DNA of 64,000 nucleotides from G963675935 sp963803125 (GTDB lineage Bacteria; Planctomycetota; Planctomycetia; Pirellulales; Thermoguttaceae): positions 186,001 to 250,000 of the forward strand of contig CAWDLR010000002.1 in assembly GCA_963803125.1 (NCBI GenBank), written 5' to 3'. The notes under the pieces are model-generated. The model was given only the letters and a program-made list of their open reading frames with translations. It was not told the origin of the DNA and did no database searches. Shown here one piece after another: positions 16,990-25,032 of the stretch. The position numbers and the translations under genes are program-made. Position 1 is the first letter of the stretch. Every line of letters begins with the position of its first letter.

Positions 16990-18281
16990 GAAAACGCCAG
17001 CCCTTTCGGCTGGCGGAGAATGTACTGCCACAGGGCGACGGCGCAGACCAGCGCCAGCAGGCTGACGCACTGCCCGATGCTCATCGCGGTGCCGAACTTC
17101 GTCGCCTCGTCCGAACGCAGCCCCTCGATCAGAAATCGCGTGATCGGATAGATGGAGATCATCAGCGCAAACAACTCGCCGTCGCGGCGGTGGAACGGGT
17201 CGTAGGCCAGCAACAGCAGACACAACAGCAGCGCGTCGATCGAGCTCAGCGGCTGCGACGGTTGCACCGGCAGACTGCGCTGCGGCGGAGGGTTGATGGC
17301 CTGCACCGTCATCGACGGGCGGTTCGCCGCCTCGACGATCAACGGCTCGCCGTCGCCAAGGGCTTTCAGGATCGCGGCGTGGGCGTCGGCCACCGTGTCG
17401 ATGCGGTATCCGTTGATCGCCAGCAGCCGCTCTCCTTGCTTCAGTCCGGCGCGAGCGGCCCGCGAATCGGCGGCAACCTTCAGCACCAGGCACGGCTTGG
17501 CGTCCTCGTCCGCGCCCACGTCGAATCCGTACATCTGCCCGCGCTCGGCCTGGGCGTGATACACCGGCGAACTGGCGGGGAACTGAAGCGCCCAAACGTG
17601 GTCGCATACGCCGCCGAAGCAGCAGCCGTTCAGCAGGCAGCCCACCCGCCCGATGGCCAATCCCAGCAGCATCGACGGGGCCATTAGATCGGCCACGGCC
17701 AAGAACGGCAGCCGGTGCCTGCGAACGAACAGCAACATCCCCAGCAGACCCGCGGCGAGCGCTCCGTAGACGACCAGCCCGCCCTGCGTCAGGTTGATGA
17801 CGTTTCGCACCAGCGCGGCGAGGCTTCCGCCTTCGCCGGCGTAGGCGGGCCAGAAGTCGCGCTTCCAGTATTCGATGACGTAGAACGCCCTGGCGCCGAC
17901 GATGCCCGGTATCAGCAGCCAAAAGATCAGTGTGAAGATCAGATCGGGATTCAGCCCGACCCGCTTGGCCCGCCGCGCGGCCAGCATTGTGCCGGCGACG
18001 ACGGCCAGCAAGTTCATCATGCCGTAACCGCGGATGGGCAGCCCGGTCGGCGTGCCGCTTCGCGAGCGCTCACAGATCGCCGGCAACACCCAAACGATGA
18101 TCGCGCCGACCAGCAGCAGGATGGGCACATAGCCCCAGGTGTCGGCATTGAAGCCCTGTCGTCGCACCAGTACCACCAGCGTGACGACGCTCGCCACCGC
18201 CCAAAGCCAGAACAACAGGCCAAATCCGAATGCTGGATAGCCGAACCAGGTGGCGGGAATATGGAAAAGCGTTTGGCACAT
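16953..18281 (-). CDS. lgt: Prolipoprotein diacylglyceryl transferase with internal PDZ domain
   Basis: Transfers diacylglyceryl to the lipobox Cys of prolipoproteins in the inner membrane. 442 residues, far above the usual 260-300, because a PDZ-like domain (about 260-325: CLVLKVAADSRAARAGLKQG, LAINGYRIDTVADA) is inserted between membrane helices. Family motifs: IRGYGMMNLLAVVAG, GARAFYVIEYW, GRVGCLLNGCCFGG (about 212-225), then YPITRFLIEGLRSDE (about 388-402). The canonical catalytic-region His-Gly (HGGL) appears as QGGLVVYGALAAG, with Tyr for His. Divergent from the metallopeptidase at 18463. Confidence 0.88.
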   Translation of the reverse strand: MCQTLFHIPATWFGYPAFGFGLLFWLWAVASVVTLVVLVRRQGFNADTWGYVPILLLVGAIIVWVLPAICERSRSGTPTGLPIRGYGMMNLLAVVAGTMLAARRAKRVGLNPDLIFTLIFWLLIPGIVGARAFYVIEYWKRDFWPAYAGEGGSLAALVRNVINLTQGGLVVYGALAAGLLGMLLFVRRHRLPFLAVADLMAPSMLLGLAIGRVGCLLNGCCFGGVCDHVWALQFPASSPVYHAQAERGQMYGFDVGADEDAKPCLVLKVAADSRAARAGLKQGERLLAINGYRIDTVADAHAAILKALGDGEPLIVEAANRPSMTVQAINPPPQRSLPVQPSQPLSSIDALLLCLLLLAYDPFHRRDGELFALMISIYPITRFLIEGLRSDEATKFGTAMSIGQCVSLLALVCAVALWQYILRQPKGLAFSQRNCQSGSLCR

Positions 18282-18351
18282 CAGTAATAGATATTACCGC
18301 CGGATCGGTCGGCGACGCAAGGTCGAACGGCGCGCAACGATCGATCTCGAC

Positions 18352-18380
18352 TTGCTATTTTGTCGGTTCGTGATTACACT
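18352..18380 (+). promoter_or_regulatory. Candidate sigma70-like promoter for the metallopeptidase gene
   Basis: TTGCTA (18352-18357) and TACACT (18375-18380) are 17 bases apart, in the only AT-rich part of the lgt/metallopeptidase divergent intergenic region. About 80 bases of leader would precede the ATG at 18463. Inferred from consensus only. Confidence 0.4.
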
Positions 18381-18462
18381 AATGGCTGGTCGATCTTCCG
18401 AGTTATCGCGTGGCAGTCCCCTCCTGGTTGAGTGCCGCCGCCGGCTGACCAAGAGGAAGTTG

Positions 18463-19737
18463 ATGAACCTGCTTTGCACACGCAACTCGGTAGGACTTGG
18501 GCTCTTCTTCGTCGGGTTTTTCGCCTTCACGACGGCGTGCGGCGCGCAGGCGGCGTGTGGGCAAAATGCTGAAAAGCCGGGCAAATGCCCGGCCCAGCCC
18601 TGTGCGGTCCACGACGTTCATTCCCGCCATTTCCTGATCCACACCGATCTTTCAGGCAGCGAGGCCGATGGCCTTGCCGCACCGTTGGAGGCGATGCTCG
18701 CGCGGTTCTGCGCGTATTGGGGCCAGCCGTTGCGCGGCGTGATCGAGTGCAACGTCATCCGCAATCCGGACAAGTACCCCGGCGCGGACCTCGCGCCTGA
18801 TGGTGTCCGCGCCATCAAGACGGTCGGCGGCATGACCCTGGTATACCCCCGCTGCAAGGGTCGCGATAAGGTCAAAGCGGTGGTTTATTCCTCCGCCCGG
18901 CCGGAAGTCATTCGCCACGAAGTGCTGCACGCCTATTGCCACCAGACTTTTGGCCGCGCCGGGCCGGTCTGGTATGCCGAAGGCATGGCGGAAATGGGCC
19001 ACTATTGGAACGGAGGGCACGCGGGCGTCCACGCCGATTCCCGCGAGATCGAATTTCTCCGCAACAACCCGCCCACCTCGCTCGCCGCCGTCCTTTCGCC
19101 CGCCCAGGTGAGCGGCGATTGCTGGCAGAATTACGCCTCGCGCTGGGCCCTGTGCCATTTCCTCTACTCCAATCCCAACTACTCGCGCCGCTTTCGCCAA
19201 CTCGGCCAGGGACTCTTGGAGGGCAAGCGAGTCAGTTTCGAGCAGACTTTCGCGGCAAACGACCGGGAACTGTTCTTTGAGTATTCCTTTTTCCTTCGGC
19301 ACATCAGCCGCGGTTACCGGGTGGACCTTTGTGCCTGGGACTGGAAAAGGAGGTTCGCCTGTCTCGATGCCCGCCGCGTCCACAAGGCGCTGGTCGCCGC
19401 CGGCCGCGGATGGCAGCCCAGCGGTCTGAGCGTCCGTGCGGGAACAAAGTACGAATACCTCGCCTCGGGCGGCTGGCAAATCGCGGGCAGGTCGGCGTCC
19501 ATCGACGCCGACGGCGACGGCAAGCGCAATGGTCGCCTGGTCGGCGTGCTGATGAAGGACGGCCAACTCGGCGGCGAGTTCGAGCTGGGGGCCAAAGGCT
19601 CGCTGCAATTGCAGGCCGATGGCGATCTCTATCTTCGCTGCCGCAGCGCCTGGGATGAACTGACCGGCGACAGCGGACAGATCACTGTCAAGTTCCAGCT
19701 CTCGGGGCAAGGCAGCACCCCTGGGCAAGCTCGCTGA
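18463..19737 (+). CDS. Exported DUF1570-like metallopeptidase with lectin-like C-terminus
   Basis: A 424-residue secreted protein. The ATG at 18463 has GAGG six bases upstream and starts a signal peptide with FFVGFFAFTTACGAQA. The zinc site VIRHEVLHAYCHQTF (about 150-165) and the WYAEGMAEMGH glutamate helix (about 172-182) mark a gluzincin peptidase. The end (about 330-420: ASGGWQIAGRSASIDADGDG, GRLVGVLM, LYLRCRSAWDELTGDSGQI) resembles the PA-IL/LecA galactose-binding lectin fold, from memory. It may act on or attach to cell-surface polysaccharide; that is inference. Upstream in-frame codons were rejected as they lack a signal peptide. Confidence 0.75.
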   Translation: MNLLCTRNSVGLGLFFVGFFAFTTACGAQAACGQNAEKPGKCPAQPCAVHDVHSRHFLIHTDLSGSEADGLAAPLEAMLARFCAYWGQPLRGVIECNVIRNPDKYPGADLAPDGVRAIKTVGGMTLVYPRCKGRDKVKAVVYSSARPEVIRHEVLHAYCHQTFGRAGPVWYAEGMAEMGHYWNGGHAGVHADSREIEFLRNNPPTSLAAVLSPAQVSGDCWQNYASRWALCHFLYSNPNYSRRFRQLGQGLLEGKRVSFEQTFAANDRELFFEYSFFLRHISRGYRVDLCAWDWKRRFACLDARRVHKALVAAGRGWQPSGLSVRAGTKYEYLASGGWQIAGRSASIDADGDGKRNGRLVGVLMKDGQLGGEFELGAKGSLQLQADGDLYLRCRSAWDELTGDSGQITVKFQLSGQGSTPGQAR

Positions 19738-19771
19738 CTTGCTCTTCGGCCTGCGGCGAAACACAATAGAG

Positions 19772-19850
19772 GGAAAAAGGGGACAGGTTCAATTCGCCGG
19801 AACGGCCCGGAGGGTGCTTCGCACAAACTGGACCTGTCCCCTTTTTCCCC
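19772..19850. repeat. Inverted repeat family B, copy 2
   Basis: GGGAAAAAGGGGACAGGTTC and CTGGACCTGTCCCCTTTTTC pair around GCCGGAACGGCCCGGAGGGT. It follows the stop of the metallopeptidase by 35 bases. Confidence 0.9.
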
Positions 19851-19928
19851 GCCGCCGAAGTGTTCGAGGGACTCCGCATCAATGCGTTCTGCCACTCGCG
19901 CCAAACTGCCGCCGCGTCAACAAGGGAC

Positions 19929-20007
19929 GGGAAAAAGGGGACAGGTCCAATTTGCCGGAACGGCCCGGAGGGTGCTTCGCACAAATTGGACCTGTCCCCT
20001 TTTTCCC
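19929..20007. repeat. Inverted repeat family B, copy 3
   Basis: Same element as at 19772-19850, same orientation, 78 bases further on, with arms almost perfect (GGGAAAAAGGGGACAGGTCC at the left). It ends 24 bases before the start chosen for the methyltransferase gene and has replaced any native leader. Confidence 0.9.
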
Positions 20008-20031
20008 TCGCCATGTTCGTTTGCAGCCGCG

Positions 20032-21243
20032 ATGCTCGCCGTTCTGCTGGCGGCGGCCGCTGCGCGGGGGCAGAGCCGCGATCCCTGGGCCGAAGCCCGC
20101 GCCCACATGGTCGAACACGAGATTGTCGCCGCCGGCGTGAAAGACGCCCGGGTCTGCGAGGCGATGCGCACTGTGCCGCGGCATGAGTTCGTTGCGGCCT
20201 CGATGCGGCGCTATGCTTACCTGGATATCGGACTTCCCATCGGCGAGCGACAGACCATCTCTTCGCCCTTTACGGTCGCTTACATGACCGAGCAATTACA
20301 GCCGCAACCGACGGACGATGTTCTGGAGATCGGCACCGGCAGCGGATATCAGGCCGCCGTGCTAAGCCAACTGGTATCGAAGGTCTACTCGATCGAGATC
20401 GTCGAGCCGCTCGGAAAGAAGGCAGCGCAGACGCTCCGCCGCTTGGGCTACAAAAATGTGGAGACGAAGATCGGCGACGGCTATCAGGGCTGGCCCGAGC
20501 ATGCGCCGTTCGACAAGATCATCGTCACCTGTTCGCCAGAGCACGTTCCCAAGCCGCTCGTCGAGCAGCTTCGGGAAGGCGGCCGCCTGGTGGTCCCGCT
20601 GGGCGAACGCTACCAGCAGACCTTTTACCTGTTCAAGAAAGTCAAGGGCGCTCTCAAATCGCAGCCGTTGCAGCCCACCTACTTCGTGCCGATGATGGGC
20701 CGCGCCGAAGCGGAACGGGTGGTGCAGGCCGATCCCGACCGGCCCGAACTCGTCAACGGCGATTTCCAGCGCGTCCTGGGCGATCAGCCGGTCGGCTGGT
20801 ACTACATCCGCCAGGGCAAAGTCGAGACAACCGGGCGGACGCCCGCCGGCCGCTGCCTCTGTTTTCGCAATGACTCGCCGGGTCGGGCGGCGCAAGCCTT
20901 CCAGGCGGTGGGTGTCAACGGCCGGCGGATCGAGGAAATCGAAATGTCGCTGCTAATCCGCGGCAGAGACTTGCAGCCGGGTTCGCTGCCCGAGCAACGG
21001 CCCTCCGTGGCGGTCGTGTTTTTCAACGCCAATCGCCGCAACATCGGCCGCCATCCCGTCGGACAATGGTCCGGCAGTTTCGATTGGACCAGGAAGAACA
21101 GGCGAATCAAGGTGCCCCCCGCCGCCCGCCTGGCCAGCGTTGAAGTCGGACTATGGGGCGGAACCGGCTGCCTCTCCGTCGCCGAAGTGACGATGAAAGT
21201 CACCCCTTCGCAGCGTCCATCCGACCACCCCGACGTCAAATGA
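20032..21243 (+). CDS. pcm: Exported protein-L-isoaspartate O-methyltransferase with extra C-terminal domain
   Basis: Repairs isoaspartyl residues by SAM-dependent methylation. Family motifs: QTISSPFTVAYMTE, VLEIGTGSGYQAAVLSQL (SAM loop), KIGDGYQGWPEHAPFDKIIV and KPLVEQLREGGRLVVPLG. The N-terminus (MLAVLLAAAAARGQS) looks like a short signal peptide, so the enzyme may act outside the cytoplasm, where SAM supply would be a puzzle. After about residue 235 comes an extra domain (VNGDFQRVLGDQPVGWYYI) of carbohydrate-binding-like beta type, giving 403 residues against about 210 in the family. The ribosome site is not clear because repeat B abuts the start. Confidence 0.8.
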   Translation: MLAVLLAAAAARGQSRDPWAEARAHMVEHEIVAAGVKDARVCEAMRTVPRHEFVAASMRRYAYLDIGLPIGERQTISSPFTVAYMTEQLQPQPTDDVLEIGTGSGYQAAVLSQLVSKVYSIEIVEPLGKKAAQTLRRLGYKNVETKIGDGYQGWPEHAPFDKIIVTCSPEHVPKPLVEQLREGGRLVVPLGERYQQTFYLFKKVKGALKSQPLQPTYFVPMMGRAEAERVVQADPDRPELVNGDFQRVLGDQPVGWYYIRQGKVETTGRTPAGRCLCFRNDSPGRAAQAFQAVGVNGRRIEEIEMSLLIRGRDLQPGSLPEQRPSVAVVFFNANRRNIGRHPVGQWSGSFDWTRKNRRIKVPPAARLASVEVGLWGGTGCLSVAEVTMKVTPSQRPSDHPDVK

Positions 21244-21246
21244 GAC

Positions 21247-22047
21247 TTAGACGCCGCCGCCGATCAGTTCCCAGCGGATGCCTTGGGCGAGGCCGTCGGC
21301 GCTGAAGTGGATCAGGCGGTGCCGCTGCCGGCGGTTCAACGAGTTGATCGTGTCGTGCAGCCGGCGTCGCGGGTCGATGTCGTTGTTCCACGGCAGCGGG
21401 TCGTCGATTCGCGGCGGCCAGCGCTCCTCCTCGAACACGGCCAGCACAATCCCCTGATTCATGGCCGGAACTTTGAATTCCTTCACGATCCGCGAGCCCA
21501 GTCGAAGCTGCCGCCGCTGGCCGTCCCAGGTGGGCGATTGCGGCGTGGCCGCGGCGACCTCATGCCGCGCGACGGGGCCCGCTTGCGCCGCAAAATGCCG
21601 CTGCGACATACAAGCGACGTCGGCGTCCGACCACTCGGCGACCCGCTGCGCCATTGCCCGCCCCGCGTCCGTAAGCACCAGGCAACTCTGCGCCGCCAAA
21701 CGCAGGTTCGAACTGGCCAGGAATCGCCGCCGTCGGTCCTCCAGCGACGTCACCTCGTACGCATGATCGACGAGGCCTCTGCGGATCAACCAGCGGCCTT
21801 CGCTGCAACTGACTCCCACTCGACGAAGCTCGGGCCATTCCAAGGAAAACTCCCACGGATCCTCGTCCAACACCCGCGCGTAGGCCGACGATTCCAGCAG
21901 GAGCAACAGCCCGGTGCCCAATTGCAGCGACACCTCCTTGTCGCCCGTCGCCCCGTCTCGTCTCCGCTGGCCGCCGCCGCGCAAAGCGGACGGGGCCTCG
22001 ACCTGCCGGGAGGACCACTCTCCCATCTTCTCTCCTGCTCCAATCAT
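21247..22047 (-). CDS. Hypothetical protein with two probable winged-helix-like parts
   Basis: A 266-residue soluble protein. The ATG at 22047 has a strong GGAGG five bases upstream. The C-terminal part (VKEFKVPAMNQGIVLAVFEE, WPPRIDDPLP, RRRLHDTINSLNRRQ, HFSADGLAQGIRWEL) has the look of a small helix-turn-helix module I associate with planctomycete hypotheticals. The N-terminal part (residues 60-150) holds LEWPELRRVGVSC and VLTDAGRAMAQRVAEW. Function unknown; it ends three bases from the convergent methyltransferase stop. Confidence 0.65.
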   Translation of the reverse strand: MIGAGEKMGEWSSRQVEAPSALRGGGQRRRDGATGDKEVSLQLGTGLLLLLESSAYARVLDEDPWEFSLEWPELRRVGVSCSEGRWLIRRGLVDHAYEVTSLEDRRRRFLASSNLRLAAQSCLVLTDAGRAMAQRVAEWSDADVACMSQRHFAAQAGPVARHEVAAATPQSPTWDGQRRQLRLGSRIVKEFKVPAMNQGIVLAVFEEERWPPRIDDPLPWNNDIDPRRRLHDTINSLNRRQRHRLIHFSADGLAQGIRWELIGGGV

Positions 22048-22635
22048 GACCACCTCCCTGCCATGCGATTGCCCCCGCGCCGAGACCATTCTCGCCGCTG
22101 CAATCAGGTTATCCATCCGCCGCCGGAAAGCAATCGTCCGGCCTGCGTTCGGCCGGCTTCGGCGGCGAAACCGGCAAACGGCTCCTCGGCCAAGAACGGG
22201 TGACAAAGCGACCCGGCAATGCGACGTGCGAATCGTCGCTGCGGCCGACGCCGAGCCGCGTTTTCCCCGCGAAAAACCGAGGAAAGAGGGACCGTCGCCG
22301 GCCTCCGCAGCGGCCACTTGGAGGCAGTAAACTCTCCTGCTCGCAGCGCCCGCGGACGGATGGACTAAGGGAAACGCTGAGCACGGCTACGGGACTATCC
22401 CTGGCGGCAATTCAGCCAAATCTCTTAGCGAATCTCGCCCCCGCCGGCTCGCAGACATTTCGCGAATTCGCACTGTGCGATCTTCCACCAGAGTTCCACC
22501 AGATCGCATTTTGCGTCAGCGAGGCCTCGCCGAATAATTCACCAAATTGGTCGTGAAATCCAGCTTAGCAGAGGTCTGCCGCAGGAATCCGAAGCGGAGA
22601 CGCTCGCGTCCCGGCCCACGGCAAAGGAGGAGAAC
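22048..22635. other. Gene-free stretch before the EPS genes
   Basis: 588 bases with no convincing gene. The open minus-strand frame here extends the preceding gene and was rejected because of the strong internal ribosome site at 22047. No repeat family of this window is seen. It is long enough to hold the control region of the exopolysaccharide operon, but I see no clear promoter. Confidence 0.5.
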
Positions 22636-24114
22636 ATGTACTCGCTTCAGCGTCGCGACGTCGCCTTTTCCGATACTGCCCAGACGGTGTGGCGCTGCCG
22701 GCGGCGCTGCGCCGCGACGGTGATCGTCGTGCTGGGGCTGACCGCGGCCTGCGCGGTCTTCCCGCCGCCCTCGTGGCTGGCTTCGCAAGCGATCATCGTT
22801 CGCGACGACGCCACGGCCCGCTTCGACGTGGCGGCCCGCGCCCGGGAAGGCGAGGACGTGAAGAACACGCAGGAGGTTCTCCAGGAGATCGTCGCCGGCC
22901 GCTCGCTGTTACGGGACTCGTTGCGGCGGGTGGGACCGGATGCGAACGCCGCCAGCCCGAACTGGCCGTCCGAGGAGGCGATCGTCGAGCTCCGCCGCGA
23001 GGTCAGCCTGGCTCCGCCCAAGGGCGCGGAATTCGGAAAAACGGCCGTCTTCTACCTCAAGGTCAAGGACCGCGACCGCGACCGGGCAATCCGCTTGACC
23101 GACGCGATCTACGACGAGCTCGCCAAGGCCTTCGGCCGGCTCAGGGCCGCGATGAATGAAAATGCGATATCGGAATTGAAAGCGTCGGTGGCGCTGACCG
23201 AGGCCAATCTAGCCCAGGCGACGCGGCGATTGACGGAAGTGGAAAAGCAGGCCGGCGTCGATCTGGTCGCGCTCCGCATGTTGCACCAGTCGCCGGTCGG
23301 CGAAGTGCCCATCTACCACGCCTTGAGCAGCGGTTTGGACGAGTTGAGCCGCTGCCGCCAGGAGCAGGCGCAGCAGACCGCGCTGTTGGGCATGTTGCGG
23401 AAAGCCCAAGCGAACCCGCTGCTCCTGCTCGCCGCGCCCAAGGAATTGATCGACTGCCATCCCGGCCTGGCCCGCCTGATCCAGGGATTGAGCGAATCGC
23501 GACTCCGCTCGTTCGCCGCCGCCAGCAAGTTCTCGGAGGAGCATCCCGACATGCTCGCGCTCCGCCGCGAGGAGAGGAACATTCGCGAGGGCATCCGTGA
23601 GGAACTGTCCACCGCGATCCAGGGAGTCTCGGCCGCGGTCGAGTTGCAGGCCACCCGCCGCGCATCCCTGGACAAGCAGGTCGTGGAACTCGACCGCCGG
23701 CTCGTCCGGCTCACCGACATCCGCGCCGAATACTCGAACCTCGTCGCCCAGGTCGAGCAGCGCCGCACGCTGGCCGAGGAATCGCAACGCAAGCTGGCCG
23801 AGGCCCGCGCGGCCTGCACGGCGGCCACCAGCAGCAGCCTCCTCAGCCGCGTCGATTCGCCCGACGGCGGACTGCGGCCGGTAAGCCCCAGCCGGACCAT
23901 GATCGCGTTTGGCGGCGGACTGGCCAGCATCCTCGCCGGGCTCGGAGTGGTCGTGCTGACGGCGCCGATCAGACGGCGCGAGGATGCCGCCTTGCCGCCG
24001 CCGCGGCAACGCGCCGAACGCGGTCAGTGGCCGCCTCGTCGCACCAACGGTGAGCGAATCATCGCGAAGCGCACTGCCGCAACGGAGGTGCTCGCTGAAC
24101 GCGACACCGGATGA
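22636..24114 (+). CDS. Exopolysaccharide chain-length / Wzc-GumC-like protein
   Basis: A 492-residue inner-membrane protein with helices at about 26-46 and 432-452 flanking a long periplasmic coiled-coil part (about 165-400; EANLAQATRRLTEVEKQAGV and LDKQVVELDRRLVRL). This is the Wzz/GumC topology that sets chain length and export of polysaccharide. No tyrosine-kinase domain follows; the end is a short basic tail. A strong AGGAGG precedes the ATG. The sugar transferase follows 63 bases later, so the two make an operon. Confidence 0.75.
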   Translation: MYSLQRRDVAFSDTAQTVWRCRRRCAATVIVVLGLTAACAVFPPPSWLASQAIIVRDDATARFDVAARAREGEDVKNTQEVLQEIVAGRSLLRDSLRRVGPDANAASPNWPSEEAIVELRREVSLAPPKGAEFGKTAVFYLKVKDRDRDRAIRLTDAIYDELAKAFGRLRAAMNENAISELKASVALTEANLAQATRRLTEVEKQAGVDLVALRMLHQSPVGEVPIYHALSSGLDELSRCRQEQAQQTALLGMLRKAQANPLLLLAAPKELIDCHPGLARLIQGLSESRLRSFAAASKFSEEHPDMLALRREERNIREGIREELSTAIQGVSAAVELQATRRASLDKQVVELDRRLVRLTDIRAEYSNLVAQVEQRRTLAEESQRKLAEARAACTAATSSSLLSRVDSPDGGLRPVSPSRTMIAFGGGLASILAGLGVVVLTAPIRRREDAALPPPRQRAERGQWPPRRTNGERIIAKRTAATEVLAERDTG

Positions 24115-24177
24115 CAGGCATACGGACACCATGTGAACGAAGTGGACTGGGAGAAGTAGATAGAGAAGGAATGAACC

Positions 24178-24999
24178 ATGAACGTAAGAAACTCTGTAGC
24201 GAAGCGACCGCGGCGATCGCGATCGCCTTCGTTTGGCGCTCTCCGTACACCATCAAGACACGAGCCAAGACGTTTCGCGGATCTGCGTTTTCCGGCGATC
24301 GATCGGGAGCCGGCCGCACGGCGACATCGCCTCGTCATAGCCGACCGCGAGCAGCCCGCGTCCGGCGGCCCGTGGCACATCGCCCCGGCCGGCAACCGAT
24401 CGCCGAGCTACCTGATCGCCAAGCGGTTCTTCGACGTGACCGCAGCGCTGGCGATTCTGGCGCTTGTCTCTCCGCTGTTGCTGGCCGCGTTCGTGCTTCT
24501 GGCCGTTACCACCCGCGGGCGACCGCTGTTCGCGCAGGAGCGGCTGGGATTTCTCGGCCGGCCGTTTCGCCTCTACAAGTTCCGCACCATGGTCCTCAAT
24601 GCCGAAAAGCTGCGGCCGCTGGTAAAAAACGAGCAGGAGGGACCGGTGTTTAAGAATCGCCGCGACCCGCGGATCACGCCCATCGGCAGGCTTTTGCGCA
24701 GGGCCAGCATCGACGAGCTGCCGCAGTTGTTCAACGTGCTCCGCGGCGACATGTCGCTGATTGGGCCGCGGCCGCCGCTGTTCCACGAGGTTCTCCAGTA
24801 CACGCCGCTACAGCGAAAGCGGCTGGCCGTGAAGCCCGGCCTGACATGTCTGTGGCAGGTCAGCGGACGCAGCGACGTCGGTTTCAGCCAGTGGATGCAG
24901 ATGGACCTTTGGTACATCAAGCACCAAAACCTGCTCACCGATCTCGCCCTGCTGCTCCGCACGCCCTGGGCAGTCATCAACGGCCGCGGGGCACACTGA
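24178..24999 (+). CDS. Undecaprenyl-phosphate sugar transferase (initiating glycosyltransferase)
   Basis: Transfers the first sugar phosphate to the lipid carrier in exopolysaccharide synthesis. 273 residues: about 75 residues of basic, disordered N-terminus, one membrane helix (VTAALAILALVSPLLLAAFV), then the catalytic domain with YKFRTMVLNAEKLRP, FKNRRDPRITPIGRLLRRAS, IDELPQLFNVLRGDMSLIGP and KPGLTCLWQVSGRSDVGF. This is the short form with only the C-terminal catalytic half of the WbaP family. AAGGA lies seven bases before the ATG. UppS in this window makes its lipid substrate. Confidence 0.92.
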   Translation: MNVRNSVAKRPRRSRSPSFGALRTPSRHEPRRFADLRFPAIDREPAARRHRLVIADREQPASGGPWHIAPAGNRSPSYLIAKRFFDVTAALAILALVSPLLLAAFVLLAVTTRGRPLFAQERLGFLGRPFRLYKFRTMVLNAEKLRPLVKNEQEGPVFKNRRDPRITPIGRLLRRASIDELPQLFNVLRGDMSLIGPRPPLFHEVLQYTPLQRKRLAVKPGLTCLWQVSGRSDVGFSQWMQMDLWYIKHQNLLTDLALLLRTPWAVINGRGAH

Positions 25000-25032
25000 G
25001 GACAGGGCCGCTGTCAGCAATCAACAATCCTC

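Noticed and set aside
16342..17922. Long minus-strand open frame of 526 codons
   Set aside because: It runs antisense through the dual-OB gene and in another frame of lgt; composition is Arg/Ala-rich as in GC-driven shadow frames.
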